From assembly GCA_028280635.1 (NCBI GenBank), contig JANQLM010000121.1, positions 1 to 64,000 on the forward strand: DNA of 64,000 bases, read 5' to 3'. The position numbers were made by a program, and so were the translations under genes. Position 1 is the first letter of the stretch; each line of letters begins with the position of its first letter. The notes below the pieces were generated by a model. That model was not told where the DNA came from and made no database searches. It saw only the letters and a program-made list of their open reading frames with translations. This DNA comes from Halieaceae bacterium. GTDB taxonomy: Bacteria; Pseudomonadota; Gammaproteobacteria; Pseudomonadales; Halieaceae. Shown piece after piece: positions 34,973 to 44,592 of the stretch.

Positions 34973-35559
34973 TGGCTGCTGACGACCAGGTAGGCCTGGA
35001 GTTCTCCTTCGCCGGTATTGGCGATGCAATGGGGCAGGTCAGCCCGGTAGTGGGCGGAATCCCCGGCGGCCACTTCACGGCTGCTGTCGCCGGCGTCTAC
35101 CCTGGCGCGGCCCCGGCTCACGGTGAGCAATTCCCGCGTACCCTCGTAGTGGGCGGCGCTGAGCAATTCGGCACCGGGCGCCAGCCGAATTTCATAGAAC
35201 TCGATGTTGCGCTCCATGTGCAAGGGCGAGAGCGTGCGGATGTGACACTCGTCGTCGTTGCGAAACAGCATATTCGGGTCATCGCCGTGCACCACTTCAA
35301 TGGTGGGAGCCGCCCAGGGCTGATCCACCAGTTCGCCGATGGTAATGCCGAAGGCCTGGGCTATCCTGAACGTAACCGCGAGGGTGGGATTGGCCTTGCC
35401 GCGCTCGATCTGGCTGAGCATGGAGCGGCTTACCCCCGAAGTCGCCGCCAGCTGCTCCAGCGTCAGCTTGTGCTTCCTGCGCAATTCCGTCACGCGCAGG
35501 CACAGGGCCTGGCTGGCGGCGTCTTCATCGGCCCGGGTAGTGGGCGCTTCCCTGGTCAT
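34969..35559 (-). CDS. XRE-family regulator with C-terminal cupin domain
   Basis: The protein is 196 residues from the ATG at 35559, preceded by GGAGAG; ten upstream residues in the ORF track are rejected. The N-terminal helix-turn-helix is LRVTELRRKHKLTLEQLAATSGVSRSMLSQIERGKANPTLAVTFRIAQAFGI. The C-terminal cupin (about 105-195) has FYEIRLAPGAELLSAAHYEGTRELLTVSRG and AAGDSAHYRADLPHCIANTG. Such regulators sense small metabolites or amino acids. It is divergent from tdh-kbl across two ATAGTG boxes, so it probably controls threonine catabolism, which is inferred from position. Confidence 0.88.
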   Translation of the reverse strand: MTREAPTTRADEDAASQALCLRVTELRRKHKLTLEQLAATSGVSRSMLSQIERGKANPTLAVTFRIAQAFGITIGELVDQPWAAPTIEVVHGDDPNMLFRNDDECHIRTLSPLHMERNIEFYEIRLAPGAELLSAAHYEGTRELLTVSRGRARVDAGDSSREVAAGDSAHYRADLPHCIANTGEGELQAYLVVSSQ

Positions 35560-35584
35560 GGTCTCTCCTGGCAGACAATAAAAA

Positions 35585-35598
35585 TCCACTATAGTGGA
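35585..35598. promoter_or_regulatory. Palindrome between XRE-cupin and tdh
   Basis: TCCACTATAGTGGA is a perfect 14-bp palindrome 26 bp upstream of the regulator start. A related half site (TTTCTACCATAGTGAA, ATAGTG at 35654-35659) lies 63 bp further, closer to tdh. The two are plausible operator copies for the divergent XRE-cupin regulator. Confidence 0.6.
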
Positions 35599-35704
35599 AA
35601 AGATTCTTGCATTCGGAATGACGTGATTCTAGTATGCCGGACTAGTTTCTACCATAGTGAATTTCACGGCAGTGAGCTGCTGTCGAGAAAGCAAAGGTAA
35701 GTCC

Positions 35705-36739
35705 ATGAAAGCATTGGTAAAAAGACATGCGGAGCCCGGCATCTGGATGGAAGATGTGGCTGAACCCGTGCTGGGCATTAACGACGTGCTGGTCAAGGTA
35801 AAGCGCACGGCGATCTGCGGCACCGACATGCACATCTATAACTGGGACGCCTGGGCCCAGAAGACCATCCCGGTGCCGATGGTGGTAGGGCATGAGTTCG
35901 TGGGCGAGATTGTCGACGTCGGCTCCAACGTCAATGACTGGCACTCCGGGCAAATCGTCTCCGGGGAAGGCCACCTGGTCTGCGGCCGCTGCCGCAACTG
36001 CATGGCCGGCCGCCGCCACCTGTGCAATGACACCAGCGGCATCGGGGTCGACAGCCCCGGCGCCTTTGCCGAATACATCGCCCTGCCCATGTCCAATGTC
36101 TGGGAGCATCGTCCCGGTATCGACCTGGACGTCGCCAGCCTGTTCGATCCCCTGGGCAATGCGGTGCACACGGCGTTGCAGTGGGACCTGTTGGGGGAAG
36201 ATGTACTGATCACCGGCGCTGGCCCCATCGGAGCCATGGCTGCCGCGGTCTGCCGCCATGCCGGTGCGCGCCACGTGGTGATCACCGACGTCAACCCCGA
36301 GCGATTGGAGCTGGCGCGGACCCTGGGTGCTACCCATACGGTGGACGTCAGCAAGGAGAAGATTGAAGACGCCAAGACGGCGCTGGGCATGGCCGAGGGC
36401 TTTGACGTGGGTCTGGAAATGTCCGGTAACCCGCAGGCCCTGCGCGATCTGCTGGCCAACATGTGTCACGGCGGCAAGGTCAGCATGCTGGGTATTCCCG
36501 AGGGGGATGTGGGCATCGACTGGAACGTGGTGATTTTCAATATGCTGACTATCAAGGGTATTTACGGCCGGGAAATGTACGAGACCTGGTACAAAATGTC
36601 GGTGATGATCGAGAACGGCCTCGATATAGAGCCGGTGATCACCCATCGGCTGCCCTTCTCGGACTTTCAGCAGGGCTTCGATGCCATGAAGTCCGGCACC
36701 GCCAGCAAGGTGGTGCTGAACTGGGAAGATGCTGCCTGA
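35705..36739 (+). CDS. tdh: L-threonine 3-dehydrogenase
   Basis: The protein is 344 residues from [48 protein letters not shown]. This zinc MDR oxidises threonine to 2-amino-3-ketobutyrate with NAD+. Catalytic Zn ligand CGTDMH, the GHEFVGEI segment, the structural-zinc cysteines ([15 protein letters not shown]) and Rossmann [10 protein letters not shown] are all seen. Length matches E. coli Tdh (341). The ORF track start 16 codons earlier is rejected. It is followed by kbl 43 bp downstream, giving the two-step conversion to glycine and acetyl-CoA. Confidence 0.96.
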   Translation: MKALVKRHAEPGIWMEDVAEPVLGINDVLVKVKRTAICGTDMHIYNWDAWAQKTIPVPMVVGHEFVGEIVDVGSNVNDWHSGQIVSGEGHLVCGRCRNCMAGRRHLCNDTSGIGVDSPGAFAEYIALPMSNVWEHRPGIDLDVASLFDPLGNAVHTALQWDLLGEDVLITGAGPIGAMAAAVCRHAGARHVVITDVNPERLELARTLGATHTVDVSKEKIEDAKTALGMAEGFDVGLEMSGNPQALRDLLANMCHGGKVSMLGIPEGDVGIDWNVVIFNMLTIKGIYGREMYETWYKMSVMIENGLDIEPVITHRLPFSDFQQGFDAMKSGTASKVVLNWEDAA

Positions 36740-36782
36740 CCCGGAGCTTTCGACAGCAGGGCCAAATACGACAGGAGCCAAC

Positions 36783-37982
36783 GTGTACGGACAACTGAAG
36801 GACCACCTGGGCGCAGAACTGGCGGCCATAGAAGAAGCAGGGCTATACAAACGCGAGCGCCTGATTACCACGCCGCAGGACGCCCATGTAGGTGTGCAGA
36901 GCGAGGATAACGGGCTGGAGCTGCTGAACCTGTGCGCCAATAATTATCTGGGTCTGGCCCAGCATCCCGAGGTGAACGCCGCCGCGGCGACGGGCCTGGC
37001 GGAGTGGGGCTACGGCATGGCCTCGGTGCGTTTTATCTGCGGCACCCAGACACTGCACAAACGACTCGAACACACCCTCAGTGGCTTTCTCGGTGCCGAG
37101 GACACCATCCTCTACCCATCCTGCTTTGATGCCAATGGCGGCCTGTTCGAGACCCTACTGGGTCCGGAAGATGCGGTGATCTCTGACGAGTTGAACCACG
37201 CCAGCATCATCGACGGTGTGCGCCTGTGCAAGGCCCAGCGCTACCGCTACAAAAACAACGACATGGACGACCTGGAAACCCAGCTCAAGGCGGCTGATGC
37301 CGCCGGTGCGCGTTTCAAGCTGATTACCACCGATGGCGTGTTTTCCATGGACGGTTATATCGCCCAGCTTGACAAGATCTGTGACCTGGCAGACCAGTAC
37401 CACGCTCTGGTGCACTTCGATGACTGCCATGCCACCGGCTTTGTCGGCGCCGGCGGCAAGGGCACCCACGAGCTACGCGGCTGCATCGACCGTGTGGACA
37501 TCATCACCGGCACTCTGGGCAAGGCCCTGGGCGGCGCCAGCGGCGGCTACACCAGTGCCCGTAAGGAAATCGTCGAGCTGCTGCGCCAGCGCTCGCGGCC
37601 CTATCTGTTCTCCAATACCGTGGCGCCGCCGGTGGTGGCGGGGGCCATCAAGGCCATTGAGCTGGTGACCTCCTCCAGCGCCCTGCGCGACCAGCTCGCC
37701 GAAAACACCGCCTATTTCCGGGAGGGTCTCGAGCGCCTGGGCTTCGAGCTGCTGCCTGGCGAGCACCCGATCGTGCCAGTCATGCTGCACGATGCGGCGC
37801 TGGCGGCCCAGTTCGCCGATGCCATGCTCAAGCACGGCGTGTACGTGGTAGCCTTCTCCTACCCGGTGGTGCCGAAGGGCAAGGCCCGCATTCGCACCCA
37901 GATGAGTGCGGCGCTGAGCCGGGATGACCTCGACAAGGCGATCGCCGCCTTCGGGGCGGTCAAGGCGGAGCTGGGCATCTAG
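36783..37982 (+). CDS. kbl: Glycine C-acetyltransferase (2-amino-3-ketobutyrate CoA ligase)
   Basis: This 399-residue PLP enzyme splits 2-amino-3-ketobutyrate with CoA to glycine and acetyl-CoA. The start is the GTG at 36783, with AGGAG five bases before it; the ORF track extends into the tdh 3' end. Features of the alpha-oxoamine synthase family are [30 protein letters not shown] and the PLP lysine in [15 protein letters not shown]. Length matches E. coli Kbl. It pairs with tdh and precedes a FrnE-like gene by 43 bp. Confidence 0.96.
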   Translation: MYGQLKDHLGAELAAIEEAGLYKRERLITTPQDAHVGVQSEDNGLELLNLCANNYLGLAQHPEVNAAAATGLAEWGYGMASVRFICGTQTLHKRLEHTLSGFLGAEDTILYPSCFDANGGLFETLLGPEDAVISDELNHASIIDGVRLCKAQRYRYKNNDMDDLETQLKAADAAGARFKLITTDGVFSMDGYIAQLDKICDLADQYHALVHFDDCHATGFVGAGGKGTHELRGCIDRVDIITGTLGKALGGASGGYTSARKEIVELLRQRSRPYLFSNTVAPPVVAGAIKAIELVTSSSALRDQLAENTAYFREGLERLGFELLPGEHPIVPVMLHDAALAAQFADAMLKHGVYVVAFSYPVVPKGKARIRTQMSAALSRDDLDKAIAAFGAVKAELGI

Positions 37983-38025
37983 CCCCAGCCAAGTCGCAAC
38001 CAGAGCACACAGTGAGGAACTGGCC

Positions 38026-38685
38026 ATGAGCAAACCCATGCACCTGCGTATCGACCTGGTCTCAGACGTGGTGTGCCCCTGGTGCATCATTGGCTATCGC
38101 CAGTTCCAGAAGGCACTGGAAAGCCGGGCGGCGGATATCGACCTGGAACTGCACTGGCACGCCTTTGAACTGAACCCGCAGATGCCCGCCGAGGGCCAAA
38201 ACCTGCGCGAGCACCTGGCTGAGAAATACGGCACCACCGCAGAGCAGAGCCAGAAGGCGCGCCAGCGGCTGACGGCGATCGGTGAAGAACTGGGCTTCGC
38301 CTTCAATTACACGGACAGCATGAAGATGGTGAACACCTTCAAGGCACATCAGCTGCTGCACTGGGCGGAAGAGCAGGGCTGCCAGACGGCGCTGAAGGAG
38401 GCCCTGTTCAAGGCGTTCTTCACTGACGGCCTGGATGTGGGTGATGTCGAGACCCTGGCGGACGTCTGCGCCGGGGTGGGCCTGGACCGGGATCAGGCCC
38501 TGGCGGTGCTGGCGGACGCCCGCTACGGGCAGGCGGTGCGCGAGGACCAGCGGCAGTGGGTCGAGCAGGGTATCCAGGCGGTGCCCACTTTTGTGATCAA
38601 CGAGCAGTACATGGTGCAGGGCGCCCAGGACGCTGAGGCCTTCGGGCGGATGCTGGACCGTCTGCTGGAGCGCCACGCCGCCTGA
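38026..38685 (+). CDS. DsbA-family oxidoreductase, FrnE-like
   Basis: The protein is 219 residues from the ATG at 38026 (MSKPMHLRIDLVSDVVCPWCIIGYRQFQKAL), preceded by GAGGA; the ORF track start lies within kbl. The thioredoxin-fold active site is CPWC. FrnE features follow: WHAFELNPQMPAEGQNL, the helical insertion, and cis-Pro loop GIQAVPTFVINEQYMVQGAQ. No signal peptide, so it is cytosolic. FrnE-like proteins act in disulfide chemistry or antibiotic/polyketide tailoring; a role in oxidative stress is possible. It may be read through from tdh-kbl. Confidence 0.88.
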   Translation: MSKPMHLRIDLVSDVVCPWCIIGYRQFQKALESRAADIDLELHWHAFELNPQMPAEGQNLREHLAEKYGTTAEQSQKARQRLTAIGEELGFAFNYTDSMKMVNTFKAHQLLHWAEEQGCQTALKEALFKAFFTDGLDVGDVETLADVCAGVGLDRDQALAVLADARYGQAVREDQRQWVEQGIQAVPTFVINEQYMVQGAQDAEAFGRMLDRLLERHAA

Positions 38686-38767
38686 CACGCTTGAGCGCCT
38701 GCCCGGCAGACAGTACTCTCTGGGCTACACTAGAAGAAAAAGCGATCCACAGCAGCCAGCGCCCGAC

Positions 38768-40669
38768 ATGCCGAGACACCAGGAATTACTCGCGGAGGTG
38801 GAAGCCTCACCCGAGGGCCCCCAGGTAGGGGCCTTTTTCGACTTTGATGGCACCGTAATCTACGGTTACTCCGCCATCGCCTTCATTCGCGAGCAGGTAA
38901 GACAGGGGCAACTCAAGCCCCGTGAGTTCATGGAACTGGCCGGTGCCATGACCAGCTTTGGCCTCGGCAATATGGGCTTCTCCGCCATGATGGTGGTGAC
39001 TTCACAGTTCATGCGCGGCGCCACCGAGCAGAGCTACATGGAGTTTGGTGAGGCCCTGTACCGTAAGCACATTGCCCGTCTCGTCTATCCCGAATCACGG
39101 GCGTTGATTGACGCCCACCTGGCCAAGGGCCATACCGTGGCCATCATCAGTTCCGCCACCCCGTACCAGGTGGAGCCCGCTGCCAGAGACCTGGGTGTCG
39201 AGCATGTGATGACCACCCAACTTGAGGTGGAGGACGGCGAGTTCACCGGCGCAGTGATTCGGCCGACCTGCTTTGGCCTCGGCAAGGTGCGAGCCGCCGA
39301 GACCCTCGCGGCTGAGCACGGGGTGGACCTGGCACAGACGTATTTTTACTCCGATAGCGACGACGACATCGAGCTGCTGGAGGCGGTCGGCAATCCCCGA
39401 CCGCTCAACCCCAACAAGAAGCTTACGGAGATCGCCGAGCGCGAGGGCTGGCCGGTGCAGCGCTTCAAGAGCCGCGGTCGCCCGGGGCTCACGGACTGGG
39501 CCCGCTCGCTGGCAGCCACCGGCAGCCTGATCACCTCGTTTGCCGCGGGACTGCCCATCTGGGCCATCACCGGCTCGCGGCGCGATGCCCAGAATTTCTC
39601 TTTCTCCCTGTTCGCCGATACCGCCAGTGCGCTGATCGGGCTGGATATGGACCTGCGCGGCGAGGAGAACCTCTGGAAGCAGCGCCCGGCAGTGTTCATC
39701 TTCAATCACCAGAGCAAGGCTGATGTGGTGATTGCCGCCAGCCTGGTGCGCAAGGACATCGCCGGTGTCGGCAAGAAAGAAATCAAGAAGATGCCGGTCA
39801 TAGGCCAGGTGATGGAGTTGGGCGGCACCGTGCTGATTGACCGCGACAACGCCACCAGTGCCATTGAGGCGATGCAGCCGCTGGTGGATGTGATGCGTGA
39901 GGAAGGCAAGTCAGTGGTAATGGCCCCGGAGGGCACCCGCACGGTATCGCCCAGGCTCGCGCCATTCAAAAAAGGCGCCTTTCACCTGGCCATGCAGGCC
40001 GGGGTGCCTATTGTGCCTATCGTCATTCACAACGCCCTCGACGTGGCCCCCAAGGGTGACTTCATCTTCCGACCCGCCACTGTCGAGGTCGAGGTGCTGC
40101 CGCCGGTGGATACCAGCAACTGGTCCCCCGAGACCGTCAGCGAGCACGTGGCTGAGGTACGCGCCATGTTCCTGGCGGCGCTGGGTCAGAGCGATGACAG
40201 CAAGCCGGTGGCCAGGAAGAAAGCCAAGACAAAAGCCAGGGCCAAATCGAAAACCCAGGCAAAAGCAAAGACGAAGACGAAAGCCGAGTCCAGGGCGAAA
40301 GCTAAAGCTCCGGCAAATGCCAAAGCTCCTGCGAAGAAAAAGCCTCCGGCCAGGAAGCCGGCCGGCGCTGTGGCGAAGACGAAGGCCGCAGCGAAAACGA
40401 GGGCCGCAGTGAAAACGAAGGCTCCGGCCAAGGCCAAATCCGCGGCCAAAGCAAAAACAGCGAGCAAGTCCAAGGCCAAGGCGAGGACTGCAGCGAAGAA
40501 GACAACCCCCGCCAAGGCGGCTCCCAAGGCAAAGGCCGCCAAAAAGCCCGCCGGCACGAAGAAGGCCGCCAGCAAGCGTCCCGCAAAGGCCGGGGCTGGT
40601 AAGGCGCCACGCCTCAAGGCCAAGCCCAAGGGCAGCGTAAAGCCTAAAGCCACCGGTAAGACCTCATGA
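38768..40669 (+). CDS. Bifunctional HAD-IB hydrolase / PlsC acyltransferase with Lys-Ala tail
   Basis: The 633-residue protein has three parts. Residues about 20-240 are a HAD-IB phosphatase (FFDFDGTV; IISSAT; YFYSDSDDDIELL). Residues about 290-450 are a PlsC-type acyltransferase (FIFNHQSKADV as the NHx4D box; VVMAPEGTRTVS). Residues 476-633 are a low-complexity Lys/Ala/Pro tail like histone H1. HAD-PlsC fusions occur in actinobacterial and marine gammaproteobacterial lipid clusters and are thought to make phosphatidic acid from lyso-PA, possibly with dephosphorylation to diacylglycerol. It overlaps the PlsB-like gene by 4 bp (ATGA) and opens a storage-lipid operon. The tail is the unusual part. 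Confidence 0.88.
   Translation: MPRHQELLAEVEASPEGPQVGAFFDFDGTVIYGYSAIAFIREQVRQGQLKPREFMELAGAMTSFGLGNMGFSAMMVVTSQFMRGATEQSYMEFGEALYRKHIARLVYPESRALIDAHLAKGHTVAIISSATPYQVEPAARDLGVEHVMTTQLEVEDGEFTGAVIRPTCFGLGKVRAAETLAAEHGVDLAQTYFYSDSDDDIELLEAVGNPRPLNPNKKLTEIAEREGWPVQRFKSRGRPGLTDWARSLAATGSLITSFAAGLPIWAITGSRRDAQNFSFSLFADTASALIGLDMDLRGEENLWKQRPAVFIFNHQSKADVVIAASLVRKDIAGVGKKEIKKMPVIGQVMELGGTVLIDRDNATSAIEAMQPLVDVMREEGKSVVMAPEGTRTVSPRLAPFKKGAFHLAMQAGVPIVPIVIHNALDVAPKGDFIFRPATVEVEVLPPVDTSNWSPETVSEHVAEVRAMFLAALGQSDDSKPVARKKAKTKARAKSKTQAKAKTKTKAESRAKAKAPANAKAPAKKKPPARKPAGAVAKTKAAAKTRAAVKTKAPAKAKSAAKAKTASKSKAKARTAAKKTTPAKAAPKAKAAKKPAGTKKAASKRPAKAGAGKAPRLKAKPKGSVKPKATGKTS
40193..40666 (+). repeat. Low-complexity region coding the Lys/Ala tail
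   Basis: About 470 bp of degenerate GCC/AAG/AAA/GCG-rich sequence encode a tail of about 158 residues with frequent KAK, AKA and KTK units. The DNA is not an exact tandem repeat. It differs from neighbours by purine richness on the plus strand and lies wholly inside the HAD-PlsC gene. Confidence 0.75.
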
Positions 40670-42966
40670 CACCGATGCCCTGGCAGGCGGCCGGACAGCA
40701 GGATGTGCTCTACATCCTCGATGCCGCCCACCGGGTGGAGGAAGACCTGCTGCGCACCTGGATCGAGGAGCAGCAACAGGCAGTGAGTTTTGCCGGCGAG
40801 GCCCGTTTCGTCGTGGTGCCGATCGCCCGCAGTCCTGAGAACATTCCTACCCGGGCACTGAGCGGCGCGCTGGATGTGCCTGCGAATACCTTGATTGTGC
40901 CGGTGCGCGTGGGCTGGATGAACTCGGTGGACCAGAAGTCGGTCACCCCGCGCCTGCGCGACCTGCTGTGGGGCAACCCGCGTAAACCTGGCCAGGCCAG
41001 GGCGCGGCGTATTCTGCGTCGCCAACCGGAGCGAGCCCAGTGCGTGGCAGCCGACGGTGCCACCCTGGATGAACTGCGCCAGCGTTATGCCCGCAGTCGT
41101 GGTGAAACCGCCAATTCCAGCCAGCTGGCCGATTTCGTCGCCGGCCAGGCGGGCCTGGCCCTGGACATCGCGGTGCGCAGGTTGCGCGGTGGTCGCTACA
41201 AGGTGCCGCGGCAGGTCGCCAAGAACCTGCAGGCGACACCGGCCTTCCGTGTCGGTCTGCAGCAGCTCAGTGCGGAAGAGGGCCGTCCGATGGCCGACAT
41301 CCAGCGCGAAACAGCGGAGATCATGAAGGAGCTGATTTCCATCCCGCGCACCTTCTGGCTGGATGTGATGGGCATGCTCAACCGCAAGATCATCTCTCTG
41401 GGCTATGAGACCGATATCGTGGTGGACCAGGCGGGCCTGGAGCGCATTCGCCAGGCCACGCGGCAGCATCCCACGGCGCTGTTGTGGACCCACAAGACCC
41501 ATGTGGATGGCTTTGCCATGCACTGGACCTTCTTCAAGAACGATTTTCCCGCGCCCCATATTCTCGGCGGTGTGAACATGGCTTTCGGCGGCCTGGGTTT
41601 TCTGGCGCGCCGGGCGGGTGCGATATTCATCCGTCGCAGTTTCCAGGACAACCAGCTCTATAAGTACATTTTGCGGGGCTACATCGGCTACCTGCTGGAG
41701 AAACGCTTCCCGCTGACCTGGGCATTCGAAGGTACCCGCTCCCGGGTCGGCAAGCTGATGCCACCACGCTACGGCCTGCTGAAATATGTTATCGAAGCCG
41801 CCCATGCGAGTGACGCCGACAACCTGCACATCGTCCCCATTGCCATCAACTACGACCTGATCGGCGACGTCAAGGATTATGCCACCGAGCAGGCCGGCGC
41901 CACCAAGCAGCCCGAGAGCCTGCGCTGGTTCATCGGCTACCTGCGCGGCCTGCGCCAGCCCATGGGGCGGATTTACATGGACTTCGGTGCGCCGGTGGTG
42001 CTGGAGAAAGCACCGGACCCCAGCGACACCCTGGCGCTGCAGAAAGTCGCCTTCCAGGTGGGCGTTGAGGTCAACCGTGTGACACCCATCACCCTGCCAT
42101 CACTGGCGACCATGATTCTGCTGGGGGCCGCGCCACGGGCCCTGACCGCGGCGGAACTCACCCGAGAGATGGAAGCACTGGTTGACTGGGCGCGACAGCG
42201 CGGCATCCGCATGACCAGCGATTTCGAGCCTGAAAACCGCGAAGCGCTCAATTCCCTGGCGGACACCCTGGTCGCCAACGGCCTGATTACCCGCTACGAC
42301 GGCGGGCCGGAAAGGGTGTACGCCATCACCCCGGAGCAGGACGGCGTCGCCAGCTACTATCGCAATACCACTATCCACCACTTTGTGAACAAGGCCATCA
42401 TCGAGCTGTCGATGATGAAGCTGGCCCAGTTCAACGCCTCCAGCCTGGAGGGCTTCTGGGAGGAGGCCGAGCGCCTGCGTGACCTGTTCAAGTTTGAGTT
42501 TTTCTACGCGCCGACCGCGGAGTTCCGTGACGACCTGCGCGCCGATTTGGCCCGCTATGACACCGACTGGGAGCAGCGCCTCGACAACGAAGCCGGCTTT
42601 GCCCAGCGGGTGATGGCGGAGTACTACCCCATGGTCTCCCATTCCACCCTGCTGCACTTTGTGGACGGCTACCGGGTGGTGGCCGATGTGCTGGCCCTGC
42701 AAGCCGATGATGCCGGCCTGGATGAAAAGGAGTGCGTGAGCCAGGCGCTGGCCTACGGCCGCCAGGCCTATTTGCAACGGCGCATCAGTTCCCAGGCCTC
42801 CATCGGCAAGCTGCTATTCCAGAATGCCTGGAAGCTGATGGACAACCGGGGCCTGGCCCGGGGAGGCGGCGCCGCTGTTGGCGAGAAGCGCCGCGAAGTG
42901 TCCCAGGACTTGAGGGAACTGTCCCACCGCATCGATATTGTTCGCACACTGGCCCTGCCGAGGTAA
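40666..42966 (+). CDS. Glycerol-3-phosphate 1-O-acyltransferase, PlsB-like
   Basis: The 766-residue protein matches the PlsB-like GPAT family in its central block: LLWTHKTHVDGFAMHWTF (HX4D catalytic box), GAIFIRRSFQDNQLYKYILR, LTWAFEGTRSRVGKLMPPRYGLL (EGTRSR) and IVPIAINYDLIGD. An N-terminal part of about 220 residues and a helical C-terminus resemble actinobacterial-type PlsB. It should acylate glycerol-3-phosphate, the product of the GpsA enzyme encoded two genes downstream. It is coupled to the HAD-PlsC gene by a 4-bp overlap and to the WS/DGAT gene by 3 bp. Confidence 0.9.
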   Translation: MTPMPWQAAGQQDVLYILDAAHRVEEDLLRTWIEEQQQAVSFAGEARFVVVPIARSPENIPTRALSGALDVPANTLIVPVRVGWMNSVDQKSVTPRLRDLLWGNPRKPGQARARRILRRQPERAQCVAADGATLDELRQRYARSRGETANSSQLADFVAGQAGLALDIAVRRLRGGRYKVPRQVAKNLQATPAFRVGLQQLSAEEGRPMADIQRETAEIMKELISIPRTFWLDVMGMLNRKIISLGYETDIVVDQAGLERIRQATRQHPTALLWTHKTHVDGFAMHWTFFKNDFPAPHILGGVNMAFGGLGFLARRAGAIFIRRSFQDNQLYKYILRGYIGYLLEKRFPLTWAFEGTRSRVGKLMPPRYGLLKYVIEAAHASDADNLHIVPIAINYDLIGDVKDYATEQAGATKQPESLRWFIGYLRGLRQPMGRIYMDFGAPVVLEKAPDPSDTLALQKVAFQVGVEVNRVTPITLPSLATMILLGAAPRALTAAELTREMEALVDWARQRGIRMTSDFEPENREALNSLADTLVANGLITRYDGGPERVYAITPEQDGVASYYRNTTIHHFVNKAIIELSMMKLAQFNASSLEGFWEEAERLRDLFKFEFFYAPTAEFRDDLRADLARYDTDWEQRLDNEAGFAQRVMAEYYPMVSHSTLLHFVDGYRVVADVLALQADDAGLDEKECVSQALAYGRQAYLQRRISSQASIGKLLFQNAWKLMDNRGLARGGGAAVGEKRREVSQDLRELSHRIDIVRTLALPR

Positions 42967-42969
42967 GCC

Positions 42970-44571
42970 ATGCAGCAGCTCAGTCCGCAGGATGCCCAGT
43001 TCCTGTACATGGAATCCGAGGACAACCTCACCCATGTCACCAGCATAAATATCTTCGATCCCTCCACCGTGCCCGGCGGCAAGGTGGTGCGCTTCAAGGA
43101 GATCATCGCCCACGTCGAACAGCGGCTGGCGGCCAACCCGATGTTGCGCCGCAAACTGGTGAGAGTGCCCCTGGAACTGGATTACCCCTACTGGGCGGAC
43201 GACGAGTTTTTCGACCTGGAATACCACATTCGCCACGGCCGCCTGCCGCGGCCCGGTGACTGGCGCCAGTTCTGTATCCACATGGCCCGCTACCATTCGC
43301 GGCCACTGGATATGAACAAGCCCCTGTGGGAGCTTTACGTATCGGAGGGCCTGGACGATATCGAGGGCCTGCCGCCGGGCTGTTATGCGGTGGCCATCAA
43401 GGTGCACCACGCGGCGGTGGACGGCGCTTCACTGATCCGCTTCCTGATGTCGCTGGTGGATATCGACAACCAGGGCACTCCGGTGGCCCCGTTGGAGCTG
43501 GCCGACGCGGAAGACAGCCCCCGGCCAAGCCTGCGGGACATGGCCCGGCGGGCGGCGGCCAACAACCTGCGTTCGCCGGTGCGGATAGCCGATGCGATCC
43601 TGCGCAACTCCCCGCTGCTGGTGGAGACCGCGCGTGACAGCCTGACGCGCCGCAAGGGTGACAAGCAGACGGTGCCCTGGACGCGTTTCAATACCCGGGT
43701 GTCGCCGCACAAGATGTTCGATGCCTGTGACGTCGCCCTGGCGGACCTGAAGCGCATTCGCCAGTTGGCGCCGGGATCGACAATTAACGATGTGGTGCTG
43801 GCAATCTGCGCGGGGGGCCTGCGTGAGTACCTGAGCCACCACAATGAGTTGCCTGATGACCCTCTGGTAGCCTGGGTGCCCATCAACGCCCGACCCGGCG
43901 GCGCCAGCGACCAGAGCGAGCCCGGCAACAATATTGCCGCCATGACCACCTCCCTGCACACCGACCAGGCGGACCCGGTAAAGCGGCTCCAGGCTGTACA
44001 CGCCTCTACCCAACGCAGCAAGGAAGCCAAGTCGGGGGTCTCGGCGCGGCTGCTGACCGATATTACCCAGCATGTGCCGGCGGCAACCCAGGTGCTGGCC
44101 AGCCGGCTGATCCTGCAGCTCAGCCAGTCGGTGCGGGTCTGCAACCTGTTTATCTCCAATGTACCGGGACCGCAGTTCCCGGTATACATGAATGGCGCCC
44201 AGCAAGTGGGCAGCTACGGTCTGGCGCCACTGGCCAATGGCATGGGCCTGTTTATCGGTACACCCAGCTACAACGGGCGCATGAGCTTCAACGTTATTTC
44301 CAGCCGCGAACTGTTACCGGATATTCGCTACTTCACCGAGTGCCTGGTGCGCTCCTTTGAGGCGCTGCTGGCAGCCGCAGCCGGGCTTGAAAAGACTGCG
44401 GCGAAACCGGCGTCCAGGGCCAGGAAGAAATCAAAGGTCAAGTCCAAGACCGGAGCGAAACCCGGCGCGAGTGCAAAAACCGCCAGGAAGGCCAAGGCGG
44501 GGCCGAAAGCGAAAGCCAAGGCTCGCCCGCGGCGCAAGGTCAAGCCGAAGAGCGCGTCGAACACCGAATAA
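42970..44571 (+). CDS. Wax ester synthase / diacylglycerol acyltransferase (WS/DGAT)
   Basis: The 533-residue protein has the WS/DGAT catalytic motif KVHHAAVDGASL (HHxxxDG at about 146-152), the PLWELYV segment, and the C-terminal family block NLFISNVPGPQFPVYMNGAQ. It should condense acyl-CoA with diacylglycerol or a fatty alcohol, making triacylglycerol or wax ester. Residues about 475-533 form a Lys/Arg/Ala-rich tail (KTARKAKAGPKAKAKARPRRKVKPK) like that of the HAD-PlsC two genes upstream, which ordinary WS/DGATs lack. It lies between the GPAT and gpsA genes in one operon. Confidence 0.92.
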   Translation: MQQLSPQDAQFLYMESEDNLTHVTSINIFDPSTVPGGKVVRFKEIIAHVEQRLAANPMLRRKLVRVPLELDYPYWADDEFFDLEYHIRHGRLPRPGDWRQFCIHMARYHSRPLDMNKPLWELYVSEGLDDIEGLPPGCYAVAIKVHHAAVDGASLIRFLMSLVDIDNQGTPVAPLELADAEDSPRPSLRDMARRAAANNLRSPVRIADAILRNSPLLVETARDSLTRRKGDKQTVPWTRFNTRVSPHKMFDACDVALADLKRIRQLAPGSTINDVVLAICAGGLREYLSHHNELPDDPLVAWVPINARPGGASDQSEPGNNIAAMTTSLHTDQADPVKRLQAVHASTQRSKEAKSGVSARLLTDITQHVPAATQVLASRLILQLSQSVRVCNLFISNVPGPQFPVYMNGAQQVGSYGLAPLANGMGLFIGTPSYNGRMSFNVISSRELLPDIRYFTECLVRSFEALLAAAAGLEKTAAKPASRARKKSKVKSKTGAKPGASAKTARKAKAGPKAKAKARPRRKVKPKSASNTE

Positions 44572-44592
44572 CAACACATAGGGAGAACTGAC

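Noticed and set aside
35642-36940. 432-residue minus-strand ORF opposite tdh
   Set aside because: It is antisense to a certain tdh gene, and composition and lack of domains mark it as a shadow.
40193-40666. Short direct repeats taken as a possible CRISPR or minisatellite
   Set aside because: Units are degenerate, in frame and encode a continuous Lys/Ala tail. There are no uniform repeats and spacers.
40186-41829. 547-residue minus-strand ORF opposite the acyltransferases
   Set aside because: The low-complexity Ala/Leu/Phe-rich part is the complement of the Lys/Ala tail. No start signal or domain is visible.
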